NCBI GenBank assembly: GCA_009363875.1
Contig: CM018695.1
Location: forward strand, 47,725,161 to 47,789,160
From: Mikania micrantha
Taxonomy: Eukaryota; Streptophyta; Magnoliopsida; Asterales; Asteraceae
Length of the DNA: 64,000 nt
Direction of reading: 5' to 3'
The notes beneath the pieces were generated by a model. The model was given only the letters and a program-made list of their open reading frames with translations, searched no databases and was not told where the DNA came from. The position numbers were made by a program, and so were the translations under genes. Below are positions 45,454-56,726 of this stretch, one piece after another. Numbering within the stretch: position 1 is the first letter of the stretch; the number at the start of each line of letters is the position of its first letter.

Positions 45454-46783
45454 TGTCGAAGTACCAACCAAAAATAAAAGTTTACACTCCAATCCTACTA
45501 CCCAAATTAGATAGGGAAGTCGGGTATCGATCCACAAGAAGTCTAGTGGCTATCACTTTCAATTCAACTAATTAACTATGTGCAATTGAAAAGTAAACTT
45601 GAAAAGATTGATTTTAGAGTTTAGGATAAAAACAATGAACTTTAACTAAAACAAACGAATGCAAAATAAGGATTGGTAAACAATTAATGGAAAAGGTGAT
45701 CACTCCAGGTTTCGAATTAGGAAGACAATTAGGTGTTCATTAATTTGTCAATTGGAAATCACATCGACATGATTCATGCTTTAATTGCTAAACATATATG
45801 GTTTTGAAAACAAAGCAATGATCTTGTTGACAACTGATGACTAGATCGATGTTGTTGACTTGATTGATTACTAGTTCTACAAAAACAAGGATTTCTAAAT
45901 TCCTTTAAAACCCCAATTCCGTTAATTACTAATTCAATCATACAATGAATGAAAATAAAGTAATGAACTTGAATTTGAAATTGCAAAAGAAACAAGATAT
46001 CATAATCATTTAACAATCACACACTATTGAATCCACAAATCTACGAAGAACGAATTCAATACCAATATCCAACAAATCAAAGAACAAAACCAACTATCAA
46101 ACCTAATTCTCCACCCAGAGATGATCACAATCGAACTAGTCGGACATCCTCAAACTTGAATCTTCACAATCGTTGATCATAGGCATGATTTGACCTTTGC
46201 TTCTACGAATCTGGATGATCTTGGGTTGATTTGGATGAGTTAGAATGCCCTAAAACCTCTCTTTTTAGCCCAGAATTAGTCCTAAAACGGCTTAGAAATG
46301 AAACCCTAAGATTAGGGCTAAAATATGGGAAATATTAGGTAAAAATATCAATTTCCCAACCGTCGTCGTATGATACGCCGAGTTTGGGCGTATCATACGC
46401 CCAGTATGGTACCCTACGCCCAGAAGTTTCTGCCAACGTTGGAATTTGGGCGTATCATATGCCGGAGCGTATCGTACGCCCAGTCTGATCTCACCAATAG
46501 CTTCGTCTCGTCGAGAAACTGATTTTTCATATATTATGGGCCCCGTAACTCCTCTCCTAGCTCTAGTTATGCATCCGCAAAGTTTTGTCCTTCCAAACTT
46601 AATATTTTCACACTTTTTCTCGATCGGCTTCTCTTCTAACCAACCAATAAGCTCCCGAACACGTCTTCAAACACTTGACACCTGCAATTCATCAAAATAC
46701 TCAAAGTAAACGTGTTTCGGGCTAAAAATAGATAATATCACGCAATTACGCATCAAATGACACAACCATTCACAACGTCATCA
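45454..46783 (-). repeat. 3' LTR of Athila/Tat-like fragment
   Basis: Plus strand begins TGTCGAAGTACC and ends CGTCATCA (minus TGATGACG), preceded on the minus strand by a purine-rich GTGTGGGGATA. The body contains inverted words such as GGGCGTATCATACGCCC. Boundaries rest on TG..CA ends, the purine tract and the break in gypsy-2 reverse transcriptase. Confidence 0.65.
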
Positions 46784-48330
46784 TATCCCCACACTTATTC
46801 TTTGCTTGCCCTCAACCAAAACTCATCAAAACTATCCAAACATCATAATCAAATACATTTCCCAACTGCCCCGTCAATTCTTACATCAGGTTCTAGATCA
46901 TAACCAAATCACAAGACTTACAACATTACATAGTTTTACATTGTGACAAGTACAATTGATTTTTCAAGCAAAACATGGAATAAACTCTAACTAAACCTAG
47001 CATGCTTCAAGCATTTCACATGAATGTATTGCACCACTCACAATGTTCTCTCCACTCGGTTTATGTCTGGACTGGTCATAATGCACTAGTATATATCTGA
47101 ACTCTCAACCTAAAGTGAATGACCATCATCAGAAGCTTGTATTGCAATCATACTTCCACCGAATTGCTAAAACCATACACAAATCAACAGGACTTAACGG
47201 GTTGTAATGAAAGGCTAGGGTTAAGGTAGGTACAAGGAATTTGATAGTGATGACAAAATAATGGGAATTCAAGAATATTGAATCACTAACAAGCTCAACT
47301 TACCATTATACTACAATGACTCTTTTTGTTGCTTCATATTGAGTTCATTTGACCTAATATTATGCTTTTTCCCTCTTTTTTTTCTTTTTTCTTTCTTGTT
47401 TTTTTTGTTACTACATTTGAAAACCAATTACATAACTTGTGGATTAAGACTTTAAGGTTCAACAAACAATTAGGCTAGGGCTCTACATGGTTTCTAATGG
47501 TTGGGTTGAAATTAGAAATTATCACAAACAAAAGGCTAACGAAAACAAAGGTGAATCCTAATGCCTCCATCATTTTTCTGCAAGTTCTAGCATCCGATAT
47601 CAACACGCATTGCAACACAAGTTCTAATTTGGTGTACACTTTGGTATCACTCAGAAACAACCAACACTAAACAATGATATTACAATTAAGGCTCAACTCT
47701 CACAAAAACGGTGGGTAAAAGGTTGACAACACAAAAACATTCATGTTACTTACAATCTAGCATGCCACCCCTAATTAGTCGTTATTCCATTTATGGTTTC
47801 TACAAAACACTTGCCACAACCACTATCATGCAACTTAAAGACTCAATTATGACCAAGAACCTAATCCAAAACATTAACGGGTCAAGTGTTGATGATTTAC
47901 ATTGAAAATTCTGATTTTCAAGCCATTTGAGTTTACTTGGAGCAATTCAAAAATTTTATTCATTTTCACCCCCTACATCCCCACACTTGAGATACATTGT
48001 CCTCAATGTATGGTGTTTAGACTTAAAAGACATTGTAGGAATGAGGTTCCCAAATCACACAACTCGAAATCCATAGCCGACTATAACTGAATCAGATTTC
48101 ATATAAGTGGAACCAACTAGATACGCAACTAAAACTACTATAAAAAGTAGAACAAAGGAAATCACGGTTACATTTAGCATATGCAACAAGCCTTTTAAAC
48201 CCCTCGATAGGCCCGAGTGGACGAGTTAAGTCTCGTGGGGGTTTCTAGTGGACACACCCACAAAGTTCATCGGGTTGCCTCCCAGAAAGCGCTAAGTTTT
48301 AGGTCTTCAGTCGAACCATACCTGATTGAG
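46784..48330 (-). other. Non-coding 3' region of Athila/Tat-like fragment
   Basis: About 1.5 kb with only short chance frames. It includes a pyrimidine-rich run near 47370-47410 and the GGGAGGCAACCC motif (minus, about 48275). In complete Athila/Tat elements a comparable region follows pol. Confidence 0.6.
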
Positions 48331-48333
48331 GGT

Positions 48334-49068
48334 TTAAGGTGGGTGAAAGGTACATTCATTTCCGCCCATCACCTTACCAACTTGGATGTTTTCAACCCAA
48401 CACCATTTTGACTTTCCCATGTTGCTCATATCTGCTCGCTCATCTTTCTCTCTTATCTTAACAAATTCCCCATTCTCAAAAGCATGCTTTATATGCTTAG
48501 GAGACTTCTTTAATCCATCTGATGATTCTAGTGACCTTGTCTTCAAATTGATGTGCTCTTTCGAGTTTTTCACTTGTGGCCTCAATGGTGGCTTCTCTTC
48601 TTGTACTATTGATTCTGGAACATTTTCCTCTTCATTCACCACCTCCTTAGCATCTTTCACCTACGACCTGTCAAACACATAACCCTTCTCTTTTGTGTCC
48701 CTCTCATAAACATTGTAAAGAGGATGACACTTATTAGCAATACCTGCTGCAGAATAAGTATTTTCAATTACGTAAATGAATAATTTTGACAATATATATA
48801 AGTGCAACTTACGTTTTCCAAATGTCATTCTAACTGTGTTTTCCCAACAATTGATTTGAGCATTAGTTGTTGCAAGAAATGGTCTTCCGAGTATGACTGT
48901 TGGTTGTTCCTTATTGAAGGCCGGTGCATAATCTAGTACAAGAAAATCCTCAGGGTAATAGAATTCCACGATCTTAACAGTTACTCCAACCAACATCCCT
49001 CGAGGACGTTTACATGTTGAATCTGCCAACATCATGGTGGTGTTGACTAGCTGTAAGGGACCAAAGTC
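48334..49068 (-). pseudogene. Athila/Tat-like protease and downstream ORF
   Basis: Frame 49035-48661, extendable upstream to about 49070 (RTLRHEYDFGPLQLVNTT), contains MMLADSTCKRPRGMLVGVTV, FYYPEDFLVLDYAPAF and PTVILGRPFLATTNAQINC. The last is the conserved ILGRPFLAT core of Athila/Tat aspartic proteases. The catalytic DTG/DSG would lie upstream, beyond the junction with the next element, so it is missing. A second frame, 48660-48334, is Lys/Glu-rich with no recognised domain. No pol follows it. Confidence 0.72.
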
Positions 49069-49354
49069 ATACTCGTGCCTAAGCGTTCGTGTGATCGAGG
49101 AGAACAGGAACCCATGAAGATTTCGAGCATTTGATCGAGTTTTGAAGGTAAATCACGAGCTTTGCTTTTTGTTTCTCACACTAACAATAACCGGTTGGCA
49201 TTTTACTTTGTAAACGATTTATACGCATTGAAAACCCTAAAACGAGTGAGTATGAGCGTGGGGAAGCCATGGATGACCCTGTAACTCGAAGAAACTCGAA
49301 GAAACTCGAAGATGATGATGATGAGTATTTGGTTCGTGAAGAAAACCGATCGGC

Positions 49355-49815
49355 CAAACCTCTCTTGAGCTGGGCAAAGGGATGGCCGAACCTCTCCCAA
49401 GCTGGCCAAAACCTTCTGCTGGTCGAACCCTACAGTAGCAGAACCTCCAGTTGCAGCGAACCTAGGTCATCACCAAACCCTAGCTGGGGCGAACCTGAGT
49501 TGGACGAACCAGGAACCACATGTGCCACGAACTTGGAGCCTTGGCCGAACCCTTACCTGACCGAATCTATACACTCATCGGTGAACCCTTGGCCAGCGAA
49601 CCTTAAACAGCCGGGCCTAGGGTGGTCTAACATGAGTGCTGGTGAGTTCTAGGGGAGCCGAACCTTCCATCCACGCAAACCTAGATTCAACGAACCTCAA
49701 GGGCTGTGGACTATAATGTAGCCGAACCATAGGGTAGCCGAGCCTAGGGTTACCCTCGAACCATGGCAGCGAACCTAGGACCATCGTGGAAGCTTGGGAG
49801 CTGTCGAACCTAGTT
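49355..49815 (+). repeat. CGAACC motif tract in LTR of element F
   Basis: About twenty CGAACC or close variants (CCGAACC, GCGAACC, ACGAACC) spaced 10-35 bp apart on the plus strand, which is the element's sense strand. Frames across it are chance. Confidence 0.8.
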
Positions 49816-50579
49816 TACGAATCAAGTGAATGGATTACACAAGCGCATAAAATCATGGATAAATAAAGGATCATGCATGCATGAATGTTTGAGATTTGCC
49901 ACCTTTTCATAACAAACATGAGTTTTAAATTACGGATTTATGTGAATTAAATAACCTATGAAAATAACATGAGTTTGATTTTTATACTTAATTAAAATAT
50001 GGCAATTCAAGTTATATAGGTTAATTGAATCAACTTGCATGCATGCAATTATGAATATATATATATATGGGTATAAGGTCATCACCTTTACAATATATAT
50101 AACTTGTATATTTCCATTAAAACCATGCTATAGTAGTTGAGTAACTAACTAGTGTTAAACATATCCTTTATCATGAGAATAGGAAGTTTTAACGATCATC
50201 ACCACAACTTAGGTAATAAACCAAAGTAACTCGCCCACCTAATAATTTAAGGACAAACGAATATGAAGAACTTAATCATGATCAAACATTTATACTTACG
50301 AATATGAAACATCCGAAAAATACAGGTTATTGAAGTATCTTCGTTTTCACACACGCGAGCGCGCATTTTGCAAAACACTGAATCTAAGGTATTCAGGTGA
50401 GTTCTCATAATCCCCTTTTTAAATCATTTTTTTAAACTCGGGGATTGAACATGTATACCAGACTTAATTATTATTTTGACAACACATGGGTGACACCAAG
50501 ATTATCAATATGATATTCTCATTATTGAATTATCATTGATTGTTGATGGATTGACATTATTATTATAACTCCGTGAGTC

Positions 50580-50710
50580 ATTATTGGTTGAGTTGACTTA
50601 GGTCCTCTGTAATGATTGAATTACTGGTGTTGAGTTGACTTCGATCCTCCTTAGTGATTCCACTATTGGTTGAGTTGACTGCGGTCCTCCGCAGTGCATG
50701 TATTGACACT
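50580..50710 (+). repeat. TGAGTTGACT..GGTCCTCCGC minisatellite, first block
   Basis: Three units of about 45 bp. One unit forms a perfect hairpin ACTGCGG-TCCT-CCGCAGT; the others are imperfect around the same TCCT loop. Confidence 0.75.
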
Positions 50711-51554
50711 TATACTATTTAGGAATAAATCGCTGGAATAGATCTATATAAGAACTTAAGATTCGAACTAAGGTTTAAGGGTGGACAAAAGAAATTTAAT
50801 AGATGTGGACTCTCACGCATGCATGAGCATTTTAAGTAGCCATATTTTTTATAATAACGATATGTTTTAATTTGAGAATTTAAGTGACTAAAGCAAGCTA
50901 TGAGAATAACTTAAGTTTGGTTCAATTAGATCTACTTTAACTCAATAAAATGAAAAGCTATTGGCTAACTTAAGTACCCATGCATGCCCGTAAGGAACAT
51001 AAGTGTGTGTGTGTGTATATATATATATATACGTGTATAATGGTTACCACCTTCACTACATGCGTAACCTTATAGCCGCATTATGAGATTGCAAGATCGA
51101 TTTCTTTAAAATGACTAATGATAGATTGTTCTTTTATAATGAGAATAAAAAAAAAGTCTTAACGGTTACCATTATAACATAGATGACTAACATAATGAAT
51201 CACACAAGTAATGACAACAAAAGGGAAACGGATAAAATAACTTAATAATTATCACACATAGATACTTATTAATATGATTCACACGATAAATACAGGTTGA
51301 TTGAGTTGTGTTTAGTTGATTTTATATACGTGAGCGCGCATACTACAAGAACACTATTCTAAGGACTCAGGTGAGTTCTCATACCCTCCCTTTTAAACTG
51401 TTTTGCTTTAAAACTCGGAGGTGAAACATGTATACCAATATTTAAAATATTATTTTGATAACACATGGGTGACACCTGGTTTATCATTATGATATTCAGA
51501 TTATTGAATTATCATTGATTATTGTTTGAGATGGATTATTACTTATCCGTGAGT

Positions 51555-51785
51555 CATTGTTGATTGAGTTGACTTAGGTCCTCCGCGATGACTGAGTTAC
51601 TGTTGGTGAGTTGACTAACTTCCTCCTCAGAGACCCCACCGTTGATTGAGTTGACTACGGTCCTCCGTGGTGTACGTATTGACACTTATAGGAATATCGT
51701 TGATTGAGTTGACTGAGGTCCTCCGCGATGATTCCGCCGTTGATTGAGTTGACCGAGGTCCTCCGCGGTAACTTATATTGATATG
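51555..51785 (+). repeat. TGAGTTGACT..GGTCCTCCGC minisatellite, second block
   Basis: Five units of 40-55 bp matching the block at 50580. ACTACGG-TCCT-CCGTGGT and ACCGAGG-TCCT-CCGCGGT keep pairing by changes in both arms. Other units are looser. Confidence 0.75.
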
Positions 51786-52374
51786 ATTGTGATGGGTGAT
51801 GATTATTGAATTGATGAGATTAGTTGAATATACGTGGTTAAATAATTGTGATGATTGTGGATGTGATTACTTGGATTTGTTTGGATGTTGTGTTATGTTG
51901 AGATTTGGCAGAACTGGACTAACTTACAGGTGCACATGTGGAAATTGTCGGGGAAATTATAAACTTTTATAAATCCATTTATAAATCTTTATAAACGTTT
52001 TATAAACATTTTTTATACATAAAAACTTTTGATTTCTCACCAACTACTTCGTAGTTGACACTTGATTTTCTACATGTTTCAGGTAATGAAGCTAAGTAGG
52101 TTGAGGAAGAAGAACTCACACTTTTGGACATCATCATATAGGATCTTGGACTTAGCTAAATAACTGAAATTCTGGTGTTTAGAATTTAGTTAGATAGCTA
52201 AATCTCTTTTGTAATTGATGTAACTGATTCATGATAGACATGATTTTTGTGTAATTAACTTGGTTGATTAAATAATATGTGATGATTTAAATTAGATGCC
52301 CACGAGCTTATGAACAATCTACACATCCCTCGTGGCATCCCGACGTTTCCGCCATCGGTCGAGGTGTTATAGAT

Positions 52375-52386
52375 TGGTATCAAAGC
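52375..52386 (+). promoter_or_regulatory. Primer-binding site of element F
   Basis: TGGTATCAAAGC follows the LTR end by three bases (GAT). It differs from the iMet-type site TGGTATCAGAGC by one base. Confidence 0.85.
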
Positions 52387-52594
52387 CTGGGTTATAGGGA
52401 ATTAGGTTATTAGAAATGGTTGACCTAGTCTATAACCGTAGGACACCCTAGTATGAAGAAATTCATACACTAGTTAGTATATTCAGGATTTCATGCTTAT
52501 ATGTTTATTACATGTTATCTGAACTACTGTTATACATATGATTTATATATGCTGCTTACTAATTACTTGCTTACTTGTGCCCTAATGACTTGAT

Positions 52595-52713
52595 AAGGAC
52601 ATACTCGTGGTGTATTGTAAAGGTGGTGGGACAGTGGTTTGGGCGGTTGCGACCTACCCTTATCATATGCCCTATACATATACCATTTACAGTACATCGG
52701 GTGGATGTCAGTA
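52595..52713 (+). repeat. Structured motif copy A
   Basis: Outer stem GACAT/ATGTC. Inner stem GTATTGTAAA/TTTACAGTAC (52612-52621 with 52686-52695). Conserved GGTGGTGGGAC. Central hairpin GGG-C-GGT-TGCG-ACC-TA-CCC (52641-52659). Second hairpin with loop CCCTATA. Conserved GTCAGT at the end. Confidence 0.8.
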
Positions 52714-52823
52714 TTGAGGGATAAGGGAACTACCCGTTTGGGAAAAATTATCTGCTTAAGAAATTAACTGTTTAGGAATTTATCTGCTTTAGGAATTATT
52801 TGATAGATTTTCAGATCTCCAGA

Positions 52824-52947
52824 CAAGGACACACTAGTAGTATACTACAAAGGTGGTGGGATGTTGGCTGGGGCAGTTGCGACTGACCCCTACATATGCC
52901 CTATACATATACCATTTGTAGTATATTGGGGGTCTGTTAGTGTCAGG
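52824..52947 (+). repeat. Structured motif copy B
   Basis: Same architecture as copy A with different paired bases: outer GACAC/GTGTC, inner TATACTACAAA/TTTGTAGTATA (11 perfect pairs), central GGGG-C-AGT-TGCG-ACT-GA-CCCC (52870-52890), then ATATG-CCCTATA-CATAT. Confidence 0.8.
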
Positions 52948-53176
52948 AACTTAGGATATTACTAGGAATTGTTGTAAAGTTGAGATTGATGGGATATGGA
53001 TTGTAACATCTGTACATTTAGTCATGGTAGTGGTAAACAGTGTGAGAACGATGTGTATTTTTGTCCAATCAGTCAATGTGATTCATATGTTCATGATTTT
53101 GTTTGTGTGTGATAGGATCTTAATTAAATAGGAACAAGTATGTATTGTTTATTTACAGTCGACTTCGCTAGGCAAG

Positions 53177-53292
53177 AACAGTATCGTATTATATCGAAAC
53201 AGTGGTGGGACGGCGTCAGATAAGACAGGTAGCTGGACTCTGGGGTATGCCCTATATATATACAGCGTTCGGTGTAATGGGATAGTGTTAGT
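53177..53292 (+). repeat. Structured motif copy C (in solo LTR)
   Basis: Outer stem AACAGTATC / GATAGTGTT and inner stem ATTATATCGAAAC / GTTCGGTGTAAT (with G-T pairs) enclose GGTGGGACGGCG and ATGCCCTATATATA. The central hairpin is replaced by CAG-GTAG-CTG within GTC..GAC. This is the most diverged copy. Confidence 0.7.
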
Positions 53293-53684
53293 GTGTAGTG
53301 TTTAGACGAATAGTAAGACAAGCAAAATAATCAAACAAAATCGTAATGCGTAAGCAAGACTGAGTATAGTTATGGGTGACGATCCATAATGATACGAATG
53401 TTGAACTTATAATTACGAGTGAACGATAATAAATAAATAATACAATCGAAAAACGTACACGATTGCGGGTATACACATAACTGTATTCGTTTAACGGTTG
53501 GTTTTCGAACGAACAAGTAAAAATAAGTAAAATATCTTATTTTACGTTTTACAATTTTGAAACTCATCAATTGAGATGAAAATATCAATCCTTTTATTTA
53601 TAACAATTAAATTGCGCGTTACGTTCCGGAAACACGACGAAAACGCGAACCGAGCAACCAAAACAAACCCAAATACCTTCGGGG

Positions 53685-53690
53685 TATAAA
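53685..53690 (+). promoter_or_regulatory. TATA box of solo LTR
   Basis: CTTCGGGGTATAAAAGC preceded by CGCGAACCGAGCAAC and AAACAAACCC. The layout equals the gag-only element's promoter (minus, 11106 and 17861). Confidence 0.75.
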
Positions 53691-54117
53691 AGCAACAAAT
53701 GAGGGCTTTCCCTCATTTATTCTCATCTCTTTCTCACTCTAAAACCACCTTCCTGTTTGTTTCTCTCACTAGAAGAGAAATCACCATTTTCAAACTTCCA
53801 AGCGTCGTATCTCACTCGATTCGCAACGGATTTGTGTGTTCTTGGTGTCCACGCGTAGCCCTTAACGTCCTCTACAAGAATATACCACGGATCTGAGCTT
53901 TCACCCAGCAAAAAACGAGGTACAATCGATCTAAGAATCTGAAAAATAGGGTTTTCAGTGGTGTTGTTCGAACTTGATGACTAACCGGTTCTTAACTCTT
54001 CCTATCGAACCACACAACCCCGAAATACATTCTGGTACACACTAGTGGGTAGACAACTATGAAATCTTAGTGATTAGATGGTGATGGTGAGCTCGGAGGT
54101 GCAGGTTCATGGGAGTC

Positions 54118-54690
54118 GGGGATCAGCCGAACCCTTCGATCAGCCGAACCCATGCAGTAACGAACCATCATCAACTCCATGAACCCTCCTGGATCAGACG
54201 AACCTTCGTGTGAATCCCACCATGGCCGAACCCTAATCTGGCCGACTAACCTTGGAACGACAGACATAAGCCGAACCTTTGCGTGGTGGCGAACCATGCA
54301 TAACCCGGCGAACCTTACACGCATCTATGCTAAGCCGAACCTATTCCAAGTCAATGAACCATCAACCTACGAACCTTACAATCATCGAACCATCCTAATG
54401 CTCACGAACCCTAGGTTGCAGCAAACCCTCCATGCATGGTCTTGGCCGGACCTTCCCAACCGCCGAACCCACCAGGCAGGAGCGAACCTAGGCGAACCAT
54501 GAACAAGATGCAACCACCGAACCTTATGATCAGTAGCCGAACCCTACGAGAATCCCGAACCCTGGTGTGCAACGTAGGGGGCGAACCTTCCCTATAGGTT
54601 CGCTGGTTGGATCTCGAACCTTTTAACAGTTGGGTTGGCTCACAATGAATTCAACTCAAGCCAACACTTTCGAACCATACGCCATGCGGT
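54118..54690 (+). repeat. CGAACC motif tract in solo LTR
   Basis: I count about twenty CGAACC in roughly 550 bp, mostly preceded by C, G or A and spaced 10-40 bp apart. It lies about 430 bp downstream of the TATA box. Confidence 0.85.
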
Positions 54691-54729
54691 TTCCGTTGGA
54701 TTAAAGTTAGAGAATTTCCTCGGCTCAAC

Positions 54730-54990
54730 AATCCACTAACGACAGCCCAACATATTTATTTTTTTGGCCCAATATCATTTCATTCGGACCACAACACTCG
54801 GCCCAACTCAATAAACCTTTTTACGAGTCATGGCCCATATATTAATCTGGCCCAATCGGCCCACCATGGACCAATTGGTCATATACATCATACATATAGC
54901 CCAAGGGCCCAATAACAATTACTTAGGCCCAATAGGAAGAGATTGGCCCATTGGATTTTATCTTGGTCCAATATTGGCCTTTTACTTCAT
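54730..54990 (+). repeat. GGCCCA motif tract in solo LTR
   Basis: About twelve GGCCCA/GCCCAA words in 260 bp on the sense strand, immediately after the CGAACC tract. It corresponds in position to the GGCCCA tract of the gag-only element. Confidence 0.8.
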
Positions 54991-55789
54991 TAATTATGAA
55001 ATGATCATGATTTGGTTTAAGTGTAATTTATGACCCAATTATATGATCAAGTCATAAACATAATGGTTTAGAAGCATTTTAACATATCACTTAATTTCAA
55101 GTTAAACAAGAGTTATCAGGACCATACACACGTGTTACTTTTATATGCACTAGTTGTGCATAAAAGGGCATGACACTTTCATTTTTATGAATCAATATAT
55201 GATCAAGTGACTCAATCATGATATTCCAATTCTCACAACATTCCTAAACATGAGAACAAGTTATTCAAGAGTTAATCAATATCATGATAACACAAGTCAA
55301 TCAATAAGTCAAAGTCTATAGAATCATAAATCTTATATCATATGTATGATTACAATGGTATATGAACCAGTTAGAGTTCTTGTTTGCTACTTGCTACTTG
55401 TTATAGTTCACAGTCTACTGCAGACAGGTGAGAACATTAGCCCCTCTTTTACTGATTTTCAACTGTTTTGGAGTGGAACACGTGATCAAACGCTCTTATT
55501 ACAATCATATTTCATTATACAAGATGTATGCTATTTTACAAACATTACAGGTTCACTGTACTAATTCAACGGATTCAGCAACTGTTATTAAGGATTTTAA
55601 CAATTGTTAAACATTTTCTACTAAAAAGGTTTTATAAAGGTTCTTTAAACTGTTTTATAATAGTGTTAACAAAAATGGTTTTATAAATGCTAACCATTTT
55701 TAAATAATGAAATATATGAACTCTTTTACTATAAACTTAGGTTTTCATTCAAGATGATATATTATAAACCTTGTTATTATACAAGGACA

Positions 55790-55965
55790 CCATTCTCAGT
55801 ATTCAATCAAGGGTTTCAAAAACAAGGTATTCAATCAGTAGTTTTCATGGTGGTATTCAATCAAAGGATTTTCAGTTCATGGTAATCAACCAAGGTTTTC
55901 AAATCATGGAAATCAAATAAGGCATTCAATCAAAGGATTTCAATTCAAGGTTTCAAAAGCATGGT
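55790..55965 (+). repeat. Degenerate TTCAATCAAAGG repeat
   Basis: About six loose repeats of a roughly 28-bp word (ATTCAATCAAAGGATTTTCA, CATGGTAATCAACCAAGG, and similar). No pairing or coding is evident. Confidence 0.55.
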
Positions 55966-56726
55966 TTTCATCGTTGTGAACAAACTTATACACACATCAA
56001 GTTACATATTCATTTAGCGTTACTACTGGGTGATCACAACAAGGGAAAGCGGACACAATTGGGCAGACCAAATTCTGGAGTTAGCTTTTAAATTTGTTTT
56101 AAAAGCTAACTGCAGGATTGGTTACGTATGGTGATATCAATGTTGCTGACTAATTTTCTAACTCCGAACGTAGTTTGGGACTTGATTATATGTTGGTTTT
56201 CTAGCAAACAGTCTGATGACTATTTGGACACGTTTTACAGACTTGATGATAGTTTGGGTTGCAACCATCCATGTATTTTCATTCATTGTTTCATACAAAT
56301 TCCTTACATTGCAGTTTCATAATTATAAATGTTAAACCTATTGTTCTCACCAACTACTTTTGTAGTTGACAGTTACTTTTCACGTGTTTCAGGTAATCAG
56401 GTTTAGATCATTCTCAAGGACAACTAAGAGGGACCATTCTAAGATAGAACAAGATGAAGAAACAAGATAGGATGGATTAGAAACCCATTAAATCCAAATT
56501 GTTTAATTGTCTTGTTTGTGTCTTATTTTGTAAACAATATTTTTGGGTCTGTAGTTGTCATTCTTTTGGTAGATAGATAGAATGTCTGTAACTAAACAAT
56601 TGTCTAAACCTTATGAAACCTAGTAATGCATTATGGTTGTTCTTATTCAATACTTGTGCATGATTCAACCATTGATCGTCACCACGCCGTGGATTCCGCA
56701 CGCGGCGCAGGGGGTGTGACATGGAT

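Larger units (their letters stand above)
45454..49068 (-). mobile_element. Athila/Tat-like Ty3/gypsy fragment
   Basis: Minus-strand fragment: 3' LTR (45454-46783), long non-coding stretch, a GGGAGGCAACCC motif common in the 3' part of Athila/Tat-type elements (near 48275), a basic ORF and a protease domain. No reverse transcriptase or integrase is seen between protease and LTR, so the element is either a non-autonomous derivative or deleted. The right edge, somewhere at 49040-49075, adjoins the truncated LTR of element F. No 5' LTR is present. Confidence 0.7.
49069..52371 (+). repeat. Truncated 5' LTR of element F (R-U5 part)
   Basis: About 3.3 kb ending GAGGTGTTATA just before the primer site (expected GTTACA, one change). 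The U3 and promoter are missing on the left. It contains a CGAACC tract (49355-49815), two diverged copies of a roughly 0.9-kb segment (about 49880-50790 and 50800-51780), two simple-repeat runs (AT at 50055-50068; TG then TA at 51003-51031) and hairpin minisatellites. Confidence 0.75.
52387..52996 (+). other. Leader of element F, first part
   Basis: Non-coding leader after the primer site. It contains two copies of the structured motif (52595-52713 and 52824-52947) and ends at the solo LTR's target duplication (TGGAT, 52997-53001). Confidence 0.8.
53002..56721 (+). mobile_element. Solo LTR of a Tekay-like element (3.7 kb)
   Basis: Starts TGTAACATC, ends GGGGTGTGACA, and is flanked by TGGAT on both sides (52997-53001 and 56722-56726) with no interior. 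It is therefore an LTR left after recombination between two LTRs. It has a short U3 (683 bp) with a diverged copy of the structured motif, a TATA box at 53685, a CGAACC tract, a GGCCCA tract, and about 1.7 kb of AT-rich sequence with degenerate repeats. Similar overall plan to the 3' LTR of element F but different sequence. Confidence 0.88.

Noticed and set aside
52595..52713. Hammerhead ribozyme (retrozyme-like) reading of the structured motif
   Set aside because: The three-way junction lacks the CTGATGA and GAAA core sequences, so I do not call it a hammerhead.
53699..53896. Short frame after the solo LTR TATA box
   Set aside because: Not conserved in the related LTRs and without a recognisable product.
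54118..54690. tRNA genes or Pol III promoters suggested by GGTTCG
   Set aside because: No A box, no cloverleaf and no T-run terminators at suitable spacing; the motif is on alternate strands in different elements.
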